From Saprospiraceae bacterium (lineage in GTDB: Bacteria > Bacteroidota > Bacteroidia > Chitinophagales > Saprospiraceae): 49,088 nucleotides of DNA. Position 1 is the stretch's first letter. Every line of letters begins with the position of its first letter. A program made the translations under genes and the position numbers. Below, one piece after another: positions 22,801-31,999 of this stretch. Location of the stretch: contig JAIYAP010000006.1 of NCBI GenBank assembly GCA_027488935.1, positions 1 to 49,088 of the forward strand, written 5' to 3'. The notes beneath the pieces were generated by a model. That model was not told the DNA's origin and did not search any database. It worked only from the letters and a program-made list of their open reading frames with translations.

Positions 22801-25800
22801 ATGAAATCAATCTTCTTTTCTCTTTTCTTTATTGGCCCCGCCTTGCTTGCCGCTCAAACCCCTGATTCCACCGCTATTAAACAGGTAGACAGCCTGGTGC
22901 AGGTTGCCCGGGCGTTTGCCGGGCAGGGAAGTTTCGACAAGGCATTCGAAGTCAGTGCTGTTGCAGAAGCCACTGCTTTAGAAAAACTCGGTCGGGAATC
23001 GGCTTCGTACGGAAACACTTGCCATCTCAATGGTTGGTTGTTTCAAACTACCGGTAATTTAGCCGGAGCAGAGAAATGGTACCTGGAAGCGGTTGATATC
23101 CGGGGCAAAGTATTGGGGAAAGAAAATTCCGACTATGCCGTGAGTTTAAAGAATCTGGGGTACACTTATTATTTTCTGGGTAATTACGAAAAAATGGAGC
23201 CACTTTTTCTCGAAATCAGGGAAATTCGCGAAAAAATCTCAGGCAAAGAAAGTATTGACTACAGTAATAGCCTTGACAATTTGGGACTGCTTTATAATAC
23301 AACAGGCAGGAGTGAAGAAGCCTTAACAATGTACCACCAATCACAAAAAATCAAGGAAAAAACCATAGGAAAGGATAACCCTGATTATGCCGGATGCCTG
23401 ATAAACCTGGGGCTTTTATACCAAAATTTGGGCCAAAGAGAAAAAGCCGAATTACTATATCTTGAAGCCAAAGAAATTTTCGAAGTCAAGTTAAATGACC
23501 GGAACCACCGTTATTATGTGAACTGCATCGCAAACCTGTGTAATTTTTATGCTGAAAAGGCGAATACTTATGAAAAAGCTGAATTCTATGGCCTTGAGTC
23601 CGTAAAACTGGCCATAAACGCATACGGCAAGGACGATCCGGGCTATGCGAAAAAATTGGCGACTTTGGAGAATGTATATCATCAAATGGGTCAATATGAA
23701 AAAGCCGAACCCTTATTACTTGAAGCCCTGTCCATTTATCAAAAAAAACTAGGCAAGGAAAATCTCGATGTTGCTTTAGGCAAGGGCAACCTTGCATTAT
23801 TATACATGTTCTCAGGTAAATACGAAAAAGTCGAGCTGTTATACCTGGAAGCGCTGGCCATTATCGAAAAAGTCCTTGGCAAAAAACACACCTATTATTA
23901 TAGCATTTTACAAAATCTGGCCGTTTATTATCAAAATATTAGCGACACCCAAAAATCTGAACAGTTTTACCTCGAAGTCAAATCCCTCTTGGAAGAAAAT
24001 AACAATATAGAAAATAATCAATATGCAGGATGTTTGATAAATCTGGGAAATTTATACACTAGTATAGGCAAGTATACGGAAGCTGAACGACTCTATCTTG
24101 AAGCGAGAGATATTTTTGAAATTAAATTAAAGGATAGAAACCATCCTTTTTATTCGAACTGCCTACAAGGGATAGGGATTTGCAAGCAAATGCTGCATGA
24201 GGAAAAGGCTGAGGCATTCTACCTCGAAGTTATAAATATAGAGACAAATACCCTGGGCGAGGAACATCCTTATGTTGTAAGTACGCTGGAAACGCTGGGA
24301 CGCTATTATCTCGATGCTGGCCAGTACGAAAAAGCAGAAACCTACTTGCTTAAATCCAAAACCATTGCGGAAAAAAAGCTGGGAAAGGCGCACCCTAATT
24401 ATACAATAAGTCTTAAAAATCTGGGTAATTTATACGAAAGGCAAGGCCGGTTTTTGGAATCCGAATCTTTATTCTCGGAACAATCCACCCTTGAACAGTC
24501 CAGGCTGCTAAATTCCAGCTTTTTTCTATCTGAACATCAGCTTGAAGCATATACGGATGATTATCAGGGCAACGCAAATAATTTGGGCATGTGCCTCTTC
24601 ACGCGCCCTTTGGTGGCAGGTAAAATTAAAGCTGGAATAATGCCGTCAATAGCTTTCGACCAATCCCTTTTTTGCAAAGGTTTTTTACTCAATTCCGCTG
24701 TTCGATTACGCAATCTCGCAGAAGGCGCCCCTGCAACAAAGGAAATAAACTACCGCCTCAAAGGTTATCAAAGGCGTCTTGCTGCCGAATACGCCAAACC
24801 CATCGCCGAGCGAAGTGACGTAGCATTTTTAGAAGAAAAAGCCGCAGAAGTCGAAAAAGAACTCGCCCGTTCGGTTGCCGGGTACGCCGAGGCCACCCGG
24901 CAAGTGAAATGGCAAGACGTGCAGGCGTCCCTGAAAGCGGGCGAAGCCGCCATAGAGTTTGTGCATTATAAGGTAAACTTTCCTAAAAAGACAGACAGCA
25001 TCATGTACGGTGCTCTGCTGCTGTTGCCCTTGCCCGTTGTTGATCTATCGAAGGAGGGAGGCGCCGAACAACCCCAGTTCATCCCGCTTTTCGAAGCCAA
25101 ACAACTCGAGGCTCTGCTGAAACCCGCAGACAAGCGCAAAGTGGACTGGGTGAATCAACTCTATACAGAAACAGGCAACAATCAAAATGGGTTGTACGAA
25201 CTGCTCTGGAAGCCGCTTGAACCTGCGCTCGCAGGTATGCAGACCATCTACTTTTCTCCCAGTGGCCAACTGCACCGGCTTAACCTCGGGGCCATCGTCC
25301 TACCGCCAGCGCTTCGTGGTCCATCCGGAACCACCACACTCGGAAATCGTTACCGGCTCATCGAAGTGGGCAGTACCAGACAATTGGTAACCGGTAGCGG
25401 GCAGCAGGCAACAGACAGCGGCAACCAGGCTATGCTTTTTGGCGGCATCCAATACGAACTGGACACCACCGCCATGGATCAGGCCAGACCCGATCTGGAA
25501 AACAGTCCAGTTGCTTCGCGCAGCAGAGGGCTGGACTTTGCCAGCACCGACTCAACGCTTCGGGGCGGCAGCTGGAAATACCTTCCCTGGACCAAAGTAG
25601 AGGTAACGGCATTGGACGGCATCCTTACCAAGGCTGGTATTAAAGCCACGATGCGAAAAGATTACGAAGCATCCGAAGAAGCATTCAAAAGCCTGGGAGT
25701 CAACCAGCCCTCACCGCGCATCCTGCACTTAGCCACCCACGGTTTTTTCTTTCCGGACCCGAAAACGGCAGACGGTAAACGGTTGACGGTTGACGGGAGT

Positions 25801-26244
25801 GAGCCCGTGTTTAAAATGTCGGATCATCCGATGATCCGTTCCGGCCTGCTGTTGGCGGGCGGCAACTACGCCTGGGAGAAAGGGAAGTCCTTCAAACCCG
25901 GGGCGGAAGACGGCATCCTCACTGCGTATGAAATCAGCCAAATGAATCTGTCGAACACCGAACTGGTCGTCTTGTCGGCTTGCGAGACCGGCCTGGGCGA
26001 TATCCAGGGCAACGAAGGCGTGTACGGTCTGCAACGCGCTTTCAAAACTGCCGGAGCGAAATACCTCATCATGTCCTTGTGGCAGGTGCCCGATTTTCAG
26101 ACCCAACAACTCATGTCTGCTTTCTACCGCCACTGGCTGCAGGATAAGATGAGTATCCCCGATGCTTTCCGCGCGGCGCAACAGGCCATGCAGCTGAAAT
26201 TTAAAGATCCGTTCTTCTGGGCGGGGTTTGTGCTGGTGGAGTGA
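22801..26244 (+). CDS. Exported TPR-CHAT caspase-like protein
   Basis: The 1147-residue protein begins with a signal peptide (MKSIFFSLFFIGPALLAAQ). From about residue 65 to 560 it has roughly eleven kinesin-light-chain-like TPRs of about 42 residues (YEKAEPLLLEALSIYQKKLG type). Residues about 700-1147 form a CHAT domain with the caspase-type dyad H980 (LHLATHGFFF) and C1061 (VVLSACETGLGD), ending DPFFWAGFVLVE as usual for the family. CHAT proteins are caspase-like proteases in several known systems; here an extracytoplasmic location and the sigma/anti-sigma neighbours suggest envelope signalling. Six exported-protein genes with the sigma gene's promoter motif lie downstream and could be its regulon partners or substrates (inference). 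It starts 28 bases after the anti-sigma gene. Confidence 0.88.
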   Translation: MKSIFFSLFFIGPALLAAQTPDSTAIKQVDSLVQVARAFAGQGSFDKAFEVSAVAEATALEKLGRESASYGNTCHLNGWLFQTTGNLAGAEKWYLEAVDIRGKVLGKENSDYAVSLKNLGYTYYFLGNYEKMEPLFLEIREIREKISGKESIDYSNSLDNLGLLYNTTGRSEEALTMYHQSQKIKEKTIGKDNPDYAGCLINLGLLYQNLGQREKAELLYLEAKEIFEVKLNDRNHRYYVNCIANLCNFYAEKANTYEKAEFYGLESVKLAINAYGKDDPGYAKKLATLENVYHQMGQYEKAEPLLLEALSIYQKKLGKENLDVALGKGNLALLYMFSGKYEKVELLYLEALAIIEKVLGKKHTYYYSILQNLAVYYQNISDTQKSEQFYLEVKSLLEENNNIENNQYAGCLINLGNLYTSIGKYTEAERLYLEARDIFEIKLKDRNHPFYSNCLQGIGICKQMLHEEKAEAFYLEVINIETNTLGEEHPYVVSTLETLGRYYLDAGQYEKAETYLLKSKTIAEKKLGKAHPNYTISLKNLGNLYERQGRFLESESLFSEQSTLEQSRLLNSSFFLSEHQLEAYTDDYQGNANNLGMCLFTRPLVAGKIKAGIMPSIAFDQSLFCKGFLLNSAVRLRNLAEGAPATKEINYRLKGYQRRLAAEYAKPIAERSDVAFLEEKAAEVEKELARSVAGYAEATRQVKWQDVQASLKAGEAAIEFVHYKVNFPKKTDSIMYGALLLLPLPVVDLSKEGGAEQPQFIPLFEAKQLEALLKPADKRKVDWVNQLYTETGNNQNGLYELLWKPLEPALAGMQTIYFSPSGQLHRLNLGAIVLPPALRGPSGTTTLGNRYRLIEVGSTRQLVTGSGQQATDSGNQAMLFGGIQYELDTTAMDQARPDLENSPVASRSRGLDFASTDSTLRGGSWKYLPWTKVEVTALDGILTKAGIKATMRKDYEASEEAFKSLGVNQPSPRILHLATHGFFFPDPKTADGKRLTVDGSEPVFKMSDHPMIRSGLLLAGGNYAWEKGKSFKPGAEDGILTAYEISQMNLSNTELVVLSACETGLGDIQGNEGVYGLQRAFKTAGAKYLIMSLWQVPDFQTQQLMSAFYRHWLQDKMSIPDAFRAAQQAMQLKFKDPFFWAGFVLVE

Positions 26245-26295
26245 ACAGGCGCGAAGGAATCTTTCCCGATGGGATAAAACAGACTGCCGCACCCC

Positions 26296-26336
26296 AAAAA
26301 AGTGACCCGCTTCGAAAAAGGCGGGTCACTTTTTTT
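26296..26336. terminator. Terminator after the CHAT operon
   Basis: AGTGACCCGC at 26301-26310 pairs with GCGGGTCACT at 26321-26330 over a 10-base loop, with an A-run before and a T-run after, so it can work in both directions. Confidence 0.9.
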
Positions 26337-26410
26337 GTATCTTAAATGATTGGTTATCAAAACCTTAGTTGAGGCGTTCAAGATTTTTTTATTTTTTTCT
26401 TCCAATGCCG

Positions 26411-26438
26411 TTTACCTTTTTTTCAAGCCGTACATAAG
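26411..26438 (+). promoter_or_regulatory. Sigma-regulon promoter motif 1
   Basis: TTTACC (26411-26416), 16 bases, CATAAG (26433-26438). Downstream, ACAAG and CTTGT flank CAAAACGAGT as a small hairpin in the 5' leader; the ATG at 26512 lies 73 bases past CATAAG. Confidence 0.7.
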
Positions 26439-26511
26439 GACAGGTATACAAGCAAAACGAGTCTTGTTCAACTTCAACCTTTCACTTTTCAACTTAAAAA
26501 ATTTCAAAGTC

Positions 26512-27033
26512 ATGTCAAAAATTGCAAAACTTTCGACCCTGCTTTTCCTCCTGGTGGCTCAAATGAGCGTAGCATTCGCCGGCACACCGAATGACTCAAT
26601 CGCTACCTTTTTTGAAGGCCAATGGCTGGTGAAATTGGCAAATGACGAGGTCAAGATTGTAAAGGTTACACAACTGCCCTTGGAGGTACTGTCTGAAGGC
26701 ACTGAGGACTTCAACGTTGAGGACTTCAACCAGCCAATGATACAATCATTGATGGGGTGCACAAAACTGGAAACTTTTGAAGGTGAGAAAGTGGTGTCTT
26801 CCTACATAGCGCTCATTCCCATGAATGAAAGAAGCAAAGAGAAGCAATGCGAGGATGATTTCATCTCTTGGTGTTGGTGCAGCCCAAATTATTGTTATAA
26901 AGGATTTTACAATGTTTATAAAACTAAGTGCTGTGATCCGGGGGTTAAGGTTTGTGTATCACCCCCATACATGTTTCGTTTTGTAAATGGTAAGAGGATC
27001 CCATTTACGCTGCTTTGTGATGCTGGTAATTAA
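26512..27033 (+). CDS. Small exported Cys-rich protein (paralogue of 31432)
   Basis: The protein has 173 residues from the ATG at 26512, with signal peptide MSKIAKLSTLLFLLVAQMSV ending AFAG. The mature part starts with an acidic beta-type segment (FFEGQWLVKLANDEVKIVKV, then LPLEV) and ends in a Cys-rich tail with about nine Cys (WCWCSPNYC, KCCDPGVKVCV). The protein at 31432 shares the signal peptide, the YVGFWLVRQANDE-like segment and a Cys-rich end, so they form a family. No known domain is recognised. Disulfide-bonded, secreted or surface-held is likely. An upstream in-frame ATG would translate the promoter/leader and is rejected. Expression is probably under the ECF sigma at 21232. Confidence 0.7.
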   Translation: MSKIAKLSTLLFLLVAQMSVAFAGTPNDSIATFFEGQWLVKLANDEVKIVKVTQLPLEVLSEGTEDFNVEDFNQPMIQSLMGCTKLETFEGEKVVSSYIALIPMNERSKEKQCEDDFISWCWCSPNYCYKGFYNVYKTKCCDPGVKVCVSPPYMFRFVNGKRIPFTLLCDAGN

Positions 27034-27064
27034 ATCTTTGTCGCTGATGCATAGAAAGGCCGCC

Positions 27065-27100
27065 ACCCGGTACCGAAGCAGTTCGGTACCGGGTGTTTTT
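27065..27100 (+). terminator. Terminator (ACCCGGTACCGAA family) copy 1
   Basis: A perfect 13-bp stem (27065-27077 with 27082-27094), loop GCAG, then GTTTTT. Two related copies lie at 31955 and 33487. From 27101 to 27370 I see nothing beyond vestiges of the repeated module. Confidence 0.9.
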
Positions 27101-27397
27101 GTTGTATAAAAACCTGCAAGATTATTCAGGCAAATGGGTGTTCCGCCGTGTCGGTGGCTGTCTCATAAGTCTGTTTAATTGTGTAATTGATGAATTGTTT
27201 AAGGTGTTAACGCTTAATTGTGTGCGCTATAAACAATTCAGCAACTCACCATATAACCAAAAACAGTACTTATGACACAGCCTCCTGCGTGGAACAAAGC
27301 CGAACCGGGCTGCTATATTCGGGCATCTATTTTTACATTTTAAAGCACTGATTATCAATAGCTATTTTAGAAGTTTTATTTTTTTCTTCCATCACCG

Positions 27398-27425
27398 TTT
27401 ACCTTTTTTTCAAGCCGTACATAAG
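27398..27425 (+). promoter_or_regulatory. Sigma-regulon promoter motif 2
   Basis: TTTACC (27398-27403), 16 bases, CATAAG (27420-27425). The flanks from about 27345 to 27480 are highly similar to motifs 1, 4, 5 and 6. The ATG is at 27515. Confidence 0.7.
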
Positions 27426-27514
27426 GACAGGTATACAAGCAAAACGAGTCTTGTAACAACTTCAACCTTTCGCTTATCAATTCAGTTAAGCACGAAGCAA
27501 ACTACTCGAACAGT

Positions 27515-27907
27515 ATGAAAAAGTCAATTGCTCTCCTTGCCCTGTTGTCCCTGATCAGCCTGAGCGCTCAGGCTCAAATAACCGCTACCTGGAAAGGCGG
27601 TACCCCTGGTAAAACCACCGAATGGAATTGCCCGACCAACTGGGTAGAAGGTCGCGTTCCGAATGAATTTTCCAACGTGGTTATTCAGGATGTTTCGACC
27701 AGTACCTTCAGTTATCCTGTTCTTAAGGAAGGAACTGTGGAAATAGCCAGCCTTCAATGTGCCTCCAACACCCGATTGACCACTCTCGGCAATGCACGTG
27801 TTATTTTTCTGGACGACCCCGGCACTGCAGCGGAGCGCAGGCAGGATGCTCTTTTGTCAAAGTCGGCTGCTGAGCCTACCATTATTGTAATGAACGGACC
27901 CAAATGA
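27515..27907 (+). CDS. Small exported protein of unknown function
   Basis: This 130-residue protein has signal peptide MKKSIALLALLSLISLSAQA. The mature part (ATWKGGTPGKTTEWNCPTNW, then PNEFSNVVI and a set of short strands) resembles the start of parallel beta-helix or auto-adhesin-like modules, in which cell-surface proteins list GTxxWxxxxNW motifs, but it stops after about 110 residues. It may therefore be a stand-alone fragment of a larger surface protein. It has no Cys-rich end and no T9SS tail. The upstream region carries the ECF-type motif, and a terminator follows 59 bases after the stop. Confidence 0.65.
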   Translation: MKKSIALLALLSLISLSAQAQITATWKGGTPGKTTEWNCPTNWVEGRVPNEFSNVVIQDVSTSTFSYPVLKEGTVEIASLQCASNTRLTTLGNARVIFLDDPGTAAERRQDALLSKSAAEPTIIVMNGPK

Positions 27908-27966
27908 AAACGCCCTGTGTGACCTGAGGATCAGCATGTAACTTGTATTAGCAATCTTTATAGTTG

Positions 27967-28000
27967 CCCTTGCCAGTGTGAATACCAGCAAGGGTTTTTT
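27967..28000 (+). terminator. Terminator
   Basis: CCCTTGC (27967-27973) pairs with GCAAGGG (27988-27994), followed by TTTTTT. Confidence 0.85.
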
Positions 28001-28010
28001 ATTATTTTCC

Positions 28011-28107
28011 CGCCGTGCTTGGTGTTTTCACCAAGCACACAACGGAGTGAGTGTTTCAAATTCAGATCCCATCGTAGTGGTGCTTGGTGAAAACACCAAG
28101 CACGGCG
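28011..28107. repeat. Nested palindrome with 28-bp arms
   Basis: Arms at 28011-28038 and 28080-28107 are perfect reverse complements (CGCCGTGCTTGGTG... and ...CACCAAGCACGGCG), 41 bases apart. Each arm is itself a hairpin (TGCTTGGTG-TTTT-CACCAAGCA). The symmetric, double-hairpin layout recalls REP/BIME-type elements. It fills the gap between the terminator and the promoter of the next gene. Confidence 0.9.
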
Positions 28108-28127
28108 AAAAAATCCGCTCCTTTCCA

Positions 28128-28155
28128 TTTACCTTTTTCCCAATGCCAACATAAG
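28128..28155 (+). promoter_or_regulatory. Sigma-regulon promoter motif 3
   Basis: TTTACC (28128-28133), 16 bases, CATAAG (28150-28155). The flanking sequence differs from the other copies, so the two boxes and their spacing are kept without the rest, which argues that they are functional. The ATG is at 28211. Confidence 0.7.
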
Positions 28156-28210
28156 GATGAGTATAAGAGAAAATCAACCACTCAATTCTTCACCATTCAC
28201 ATTTTAAATT

Positions 28211-31078
28211 ATGAAAAACATCAACAATCGAACAAAAATCCTCCTGCTGCTGGTGCTTGCACTTGGTTTCCAGGGAAAATCTTTCGCCCAATGCTATGAG
28301 ACATTAGGGTCATCTACTAATTTATTTTCCACGAGCTTTAACCGTCCCAATCAAATCATTGTCAACAATGACCTGAACACCATACTGTTTATTCACCGCC
28401 AGAATGTTTCCCTGTTCGGCGGTAACAGCGGTGTTTACCAGTACGATATCTCTACGGACAACGGAGCCAGCTGGCAAGTCAACCAGGGCAACCTGAATCC
28501 AAACTCTGCCAATAATACCCATGCCGGCAGGTTTCCGCAGGTGGGCCTCTACAATCCAGCCGGCAATACAAATCCTGCCAATGCTTCGCTGGTTTATCAA
28601 GGTTCTACCCTTGTCAACGGAAACGACTATAACGGTTATGTTACCGGTTCTTTGCTTCTGGATGGCACGGCTGTTCCCACAGAAAATTACAACCAGGCAG
28701 GCGTTGACAATACATTTATTTCCGGCGGGTTTTGTCAAAGCACACCGGGCACCTTCTGGTTCATTGACGCTATTTCAAACAATAATTCTAACGGGGAAGG
28801 TATCCGAATATTGAAAGGAAGCTATAGCGCCGGCGATGTTACCTGGGCGGTGAACACGGAGTTGACACCAGATTTTAATTTAAATAGCGGACGCCCCCAA
28901 TTGTTCGATTGGAAAATGGCATTCGATCCGAGCGGTACGAAAGGATGGGTCGTTTTGCTGACTCACCTGAACGGTGGGCCTGAAGAAAAAGTTTATCCTG
29001 TATTTTACAACACGACGGATGGAGGGGCTACCTGGAACGGGCCTGTACAACTGGATCCGGCCGCTTTCAGCAGCGTTAGCGCTCTGGTATCTAATCCGGG
29101 TTGTGCCAAAGAAATTGACATCACGGTAGATGTCAATGGCGACCCGCATGCCCTGGTATGCGTGACCACATACAGAAAAGATTACTATTTTAACGGAGGG
29201 GATCCCGGCATCCTGGTTGATTTTACCTTTGACGGCAATGTCTGGAATGCAAACCTGGTAGCACATGTCGGTCTCATCAATCTTGATTTTGTTACAAGCG
29301 CACCTACCTACAACCGCCCGAGAATGTCGAGAAGTGATGATGGTACCAAGATCGTTTATACCTGGGTGGAAACCGACAGGCCTTTTACGCCAACCTGGCC
29401 CGACGAGGTTGAAGTTGCAAATTTTCAGCCCAACTTGAAGGCCGCCACCTATGATGTGCCTACCGGGACGCTCGGTTGTCCGGTCATTTATTCCATCAAA
29501 TGTCCTTCCATTTTGAATGGGAAGATGGGACAGACCTCTGTTTCGCCCATTTTGATGGAAGAATCCGGTAATTTTACGGTTCCGGTAGTGGTAACTGCCA
29601 TTAATGCAGATGGAGACCCCATGTCCCCTGCCCAGTTTCATTACCTGAATGACCTTTCTTTTTCGGCCGCAGATTTCACTAACGCTGTTACCCCGGCGTA
29701 TCCGGCCATTACAGTTGATGGAACCGTTCCGTTTTGCGGGAATAGCGGGGATGTTACGTTGACGGCCAGCCCTGGCAGTAGTTATTTATGGAACACGGGA
29801 GAGACGACCCAATCCATCCACGTCGAAGAGGGCGGAAACTATTGGGTGGTAAACCCTGACAATGATTTTTGCCTAAGCAGCAGCAATACCGTTTTTTTGT
29901 ATGCTGTTCAGTCTTTTTATGCATACATCTCCACCTTTGGAATACCTGTTTTATGTCCAGGTGGTGCTGCATCATTAGACATTTCTACGTTAACCTGGGC
30001 AGCATTGCCTTCAAATTCTATTTTTTCCTGGAACACGGGGGATACCACCTCCTTTATTACGGTCACCGAGCCCGGAGCCTATATTCCTTATATTGACGGT
30101 TGCCCCGCCCGGGACTCCTTGGTTGTGACTGCTCCCGGGCCAGGTGCCAACGATAATCGCTGCAATGCACAGCCCCTGGCGTTTGGTACACCCGCTGCGA
30201 TCAACCTTGCTTGTGCCACAGCAGAAGCCGATGAGCCGGTACCGCCGCTGGACCTTTCGTTTGACCCACAATCTCAGGATGGTTGGTTTGATGACTCTGG
30301 TGCCGGTGCTCCGGTAGCAAACAATACAGCGTGGTTCAGTTTTATCGCACCTTCGAGCGGAGAAGTGATGATCCAGACGGACGGAATAGATTCTCAATTA
30401 GCCTTATACAGTTCCTCCGACAACACCTGTACCGGCGAGATGACCCTGATTGCAGCAAATGATGATGGCGGCACGTTCGATTTTGACAACTTTATTACTT
30501 TGGGTTCAGTGATCAATAAGCCGTATTGCTATGAACCAGGTAAGCAATATTTTATCCAGGTGGACCTGCCGCAATACTTTTTCGGTTTTTGGGAAGGAAC
30601 AATCCTGCTTACGGCAAACTGGAACATCCCTGCCATCACAGTCAACGGAGATGTACTACAGTCGGATGCCGTGGACGGCAACCAGTGGTACGACCAAAAC
30701 GGCCCCATCCCCGGCGCTACGTCGCAGGAGTACACGGCCACCGTTTCCGGAACCTACTACACGATCGTAACCGTGGATGGATGCAGCACGGCGCCTTCCA
30801 ACAGCATCAACGTCACCGTTACAAGTGTTGGAACATTGGGCAATGACCTGGCGGTAAACGTATATCCCAACCCGATTTCGAATGAGGTGATCGTGGAGAT
30901 ACCAGGCAACACCAAGCGCTTGTCCTACAAAATCGTCAATGCTTTGGGCCAAATGATGAGCACAGGCGAGGTAACAGAAAAAGTAGTCGTTGATACCCGA
31001 CCCTTAGCCTCCGGCGTTTATTGTTTAATGCTCAACGAGGGCGAAAAAATGGTCCAGATCAAATTGGTGAAAAAGTAG
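28211..31078 (+). CDS. Large secreted T9SS protein with sialidase/BNR-like N-terminal part
   Basis: The 955-residue protein has a signal peptide (MKNINNRTKILLLLVLALGF, then QGKSFAQ). Residues about 30-470 contain BNR/Asp-box-like stretches (YDISTDNGASWQV, FYNTTDGGATWNGP), as in sialidase-like propellers. From about 490 onward come Ig/PKD-like modules with GDVTLTASPGSSYLWNTGET and similar repeats, then a region like a pre-peptidase C-terminal domain (NTAWFSFIAPSSGEVMIQTD). The last 75 residues (VYPNPISNEVIVEIPG, ALGQMMSTGEV, LASGVYCLML) are a T9SS sorting domain. No sialidase catalytic set could be confirmed. It is the only large member of the putative sigma regulon and could be an adhesin or glycan-binding protein at the surface. 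Confidence 0.85.
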   Translation: MKNINNRTKILLLLVLALGFQGKSFAQCYETLGSSTNLFSTSFNRPNQIIVNNDLNTILFIHRQNVSLFGGNSGVYQYDISTDNGASWQVNQGNLNPNSANNTHAGRFPQVGLYNPAGNTNPANASLVYQGSTLVNGNDYNGYVTGSLLLDGTAVPTENYNQAGVDNTFISGGFCQSTPGTFWFIDAISNNNSNGEGIRILKGSYSAGDVTWAVNTELTPDFNLNSGRPQLFDWKMAFDPSGTKGWVVLLTHLNGGPEEKVYPVFYNTTDGGATWNGPVQLDPAAFSSVSALVSNPGCAKEIDITVDVNGDPHALVCVTTYRKDYYFNGGDPGILVDFTFDGNVWNANLVAHVGLINLDFVTSAPTYNRPRMSRSDDGTKIVYTWVETDRPFTPTWPDEVEVANFQPNLKAATYDVPTGTLGCPVIYSIKCPSILNGKMGQTSVSPILMEESGNFTVPVVVTAINADGDPMSPAQFHYLNDLSFSAADFTNAVTPAYPAITVDGTVPFCGNSGDVTLTASPGSSYLWNTGETTQSIHVEEGGNYWVVNPDNDFCLSSSNTVFLYAVQSFYAYISTFGIPVLCPGGAASLDISTLTWAALPSNSIFSWNTGDTTSFITVTEPGAYIPYIDGCPARDSLVVTAPGPGANDNRCNAQPLAFGTPAAINLACATAEADEPVPPLDLSFDPQSQDGWFDDSGAGAPVANNTAWFSFIAPSSGEVMIQTDGIDSQLALYSSSDNTCTGEMTLIAANDDGGTFDFDNFITLGSVINKPYCYEPGKQYFIQVDLPQYFFGFWEGTILLTANWNIPAITVNGDVLQSDAVDGNQWYDQNGPIPGATSQEYTATVSGTYYTIVTVDGCSTAPSNSINVTVTSVGTLGNDLAVNVYPNPISNEVIVEIPGNTKRLSYKIVNALGQMMSTGEVTEKVVVDTRPLASGVYCLMLNEGEKMVQIKLVKK

Positions 31079-31220
31079 GTTGACCTTGTACATAGGTACA
31101 TACCTCAAAAATTCAATGATCCATTTTGCCATCTTATACGTCGGTATATGCCGGTTCAACGCCCACATTTGATGAGGGCAAAGCACAAGGCAAAGTAGAT
31201 GAAAAATTCTTTCCTGGATA

Positions 31221-31259
31221 AAAAATGAACCGTTTCGCAAGAGGCGGTTCATTTTTTTT
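31221..31259. terminator. Terminator
   Basis: AAAAATGAACCG (31221-31232) pairs with CGGTTCATTTTT (31245-31256), followed by more T. Between 31079 and 31220 nothing else is recognised. Confidence 0.85.
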
Positions 31260-31332
31260 GTATTTTAAAAGACTGGTTATCAATACATTAATTTAACCGT
31301 TCAGTTTTTTTTATTTTTTTCTTCCATCCCCG

Positions 31333-31360
31333 TTTACCTTTTTTTCAGGCCGTACATAAG
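31333..31360 (+). promoter_or_regulatory. Sigma-regulon promoter motif 4
   Basis: TTTACC (31333-31338), 16 bases, CATAAG (31355-31360), then the leader hairpin TACAAG/CTTGTA. The ATG is at 31432. Confidence 0.7.
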
Positions 31361-31431
31361 GATGGGTATACAAGCAAAATGAGTCTTGTAAACACACAAC
31401 CTTTCACTTATCAACTTAAAAATTTCAAATC

Positions 31432-31923
31432 ATGTCAAACATCAAAAAAATCTCGGCCCTGCTTTTCCTCCTTGCTCAAATGAGCGTAGCATTCGCCGGC
31501 AACCCAACTGACCCAAGCGACCGCACCTATGTTGGCTTCTGGCTGGTGCGCCAGGCAAATGACGAGATCAAACAAGTCAAAATGGTAGAAATGCCCGCAA
31601 GCGTTATGTTTGAAGGTACGGAGAACGTAAACGAGCCCATGGTAAGAGAACTGCTTGGTTACAAAGCACTGGATACTTTCGAAGGTGCAGCCGTTGAAGA
31701 AAGCCTCTTTATGGTCGTTTCTGTTGACGCAGGAGAAGAACTTGAAGCAAAATTCTTGTTTAACTTTACTTCATGGTGCGCTGGCAATTGGCCATATGGT
31801 AAATGCCAAATAGGTAATGGCCAATGCGCCGTACAAGGTGTTAAAATTTGTAGAGGAGTGCCAGGCAACTTCTGTTTCCCGCCTTCCATGCAAATGTTTT
31901 GTGCCGGCAGCAGTAACGGATGA
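31432..31923 (+). CDS. Small exported Cys-rich protein (paralogue of 26512)
   Basis: This 163-residue protein has signal peptide MSNIKKISALLFLLAQMSVA. Like the protein at 26512, it has an N-terminal WLVRQANDEIKQVKMVEMP segment, a middle part with VNEPMVRELLGYKALDTFEG and a Cys-rich end (about six Cys between residues 113 and 158, for example WCAGNWPYGKCQ and GQCAVQGVKIC). The two differ most in the Cys-rich tail, which may be the variable, functional part. The promoter region and terminator are also shared, so the whole gene unit was duplicated. Function is unknown. Confidence 0.7.
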   Translation: MSNIKKISALLFLLAQMSVAFAGNPTDPSDRTYVGFWLVRQANDEIKQVKMVEMPASVMFEGTENVNEPMVRELLGYKALDTFEGAAVEESLFMVVSVDAGEELEAKFLFNFTSWCAGNWPYGKCQIGNGQCAVQGVKICRGVPGNFCFPPSMQMFCAGSSNG

Positions 31924-31954
31924 TAAAACCCGATAACACGGACGAAAAGAAAAT

Positions 31955-31999
31955 CCGCCACCCGGTATCGAAGCAGTTCGGTATCGGGTGGCGGCTTTT
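31955..31999 (+). terminator. Terminator (ACCCGGTACCGAA family) copy 2
   Basis: An 18-bp stem (31955-31972 with 31977-31994) with two G-U pairs, loop GCAG, then CTTTTT. From 32000 to 32250 I see nothing else that I can name. Confidence 0.9.

Noticed and set aside
22801-26244. TPR-CHAT partner of a type III-E CRISPR effector
   Set aside because: The protein has a signal peptide, sits in a sigma/anti-sigma operon, and no CRISPR genes or repeats are nearby.
26350-26511. Upstream start for the Cys-rich protein gene
   Set aside because: The extension would translate the promoter motif and leader that are shared with five other genes; the ATG at 26512 begins a proper signal peptide.
29869-30096. 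Small Cys/His-rich frame inside the large T9SS gene
   Set aside because: It is an alternative frame of a well-supported coding region, without its own start signals.
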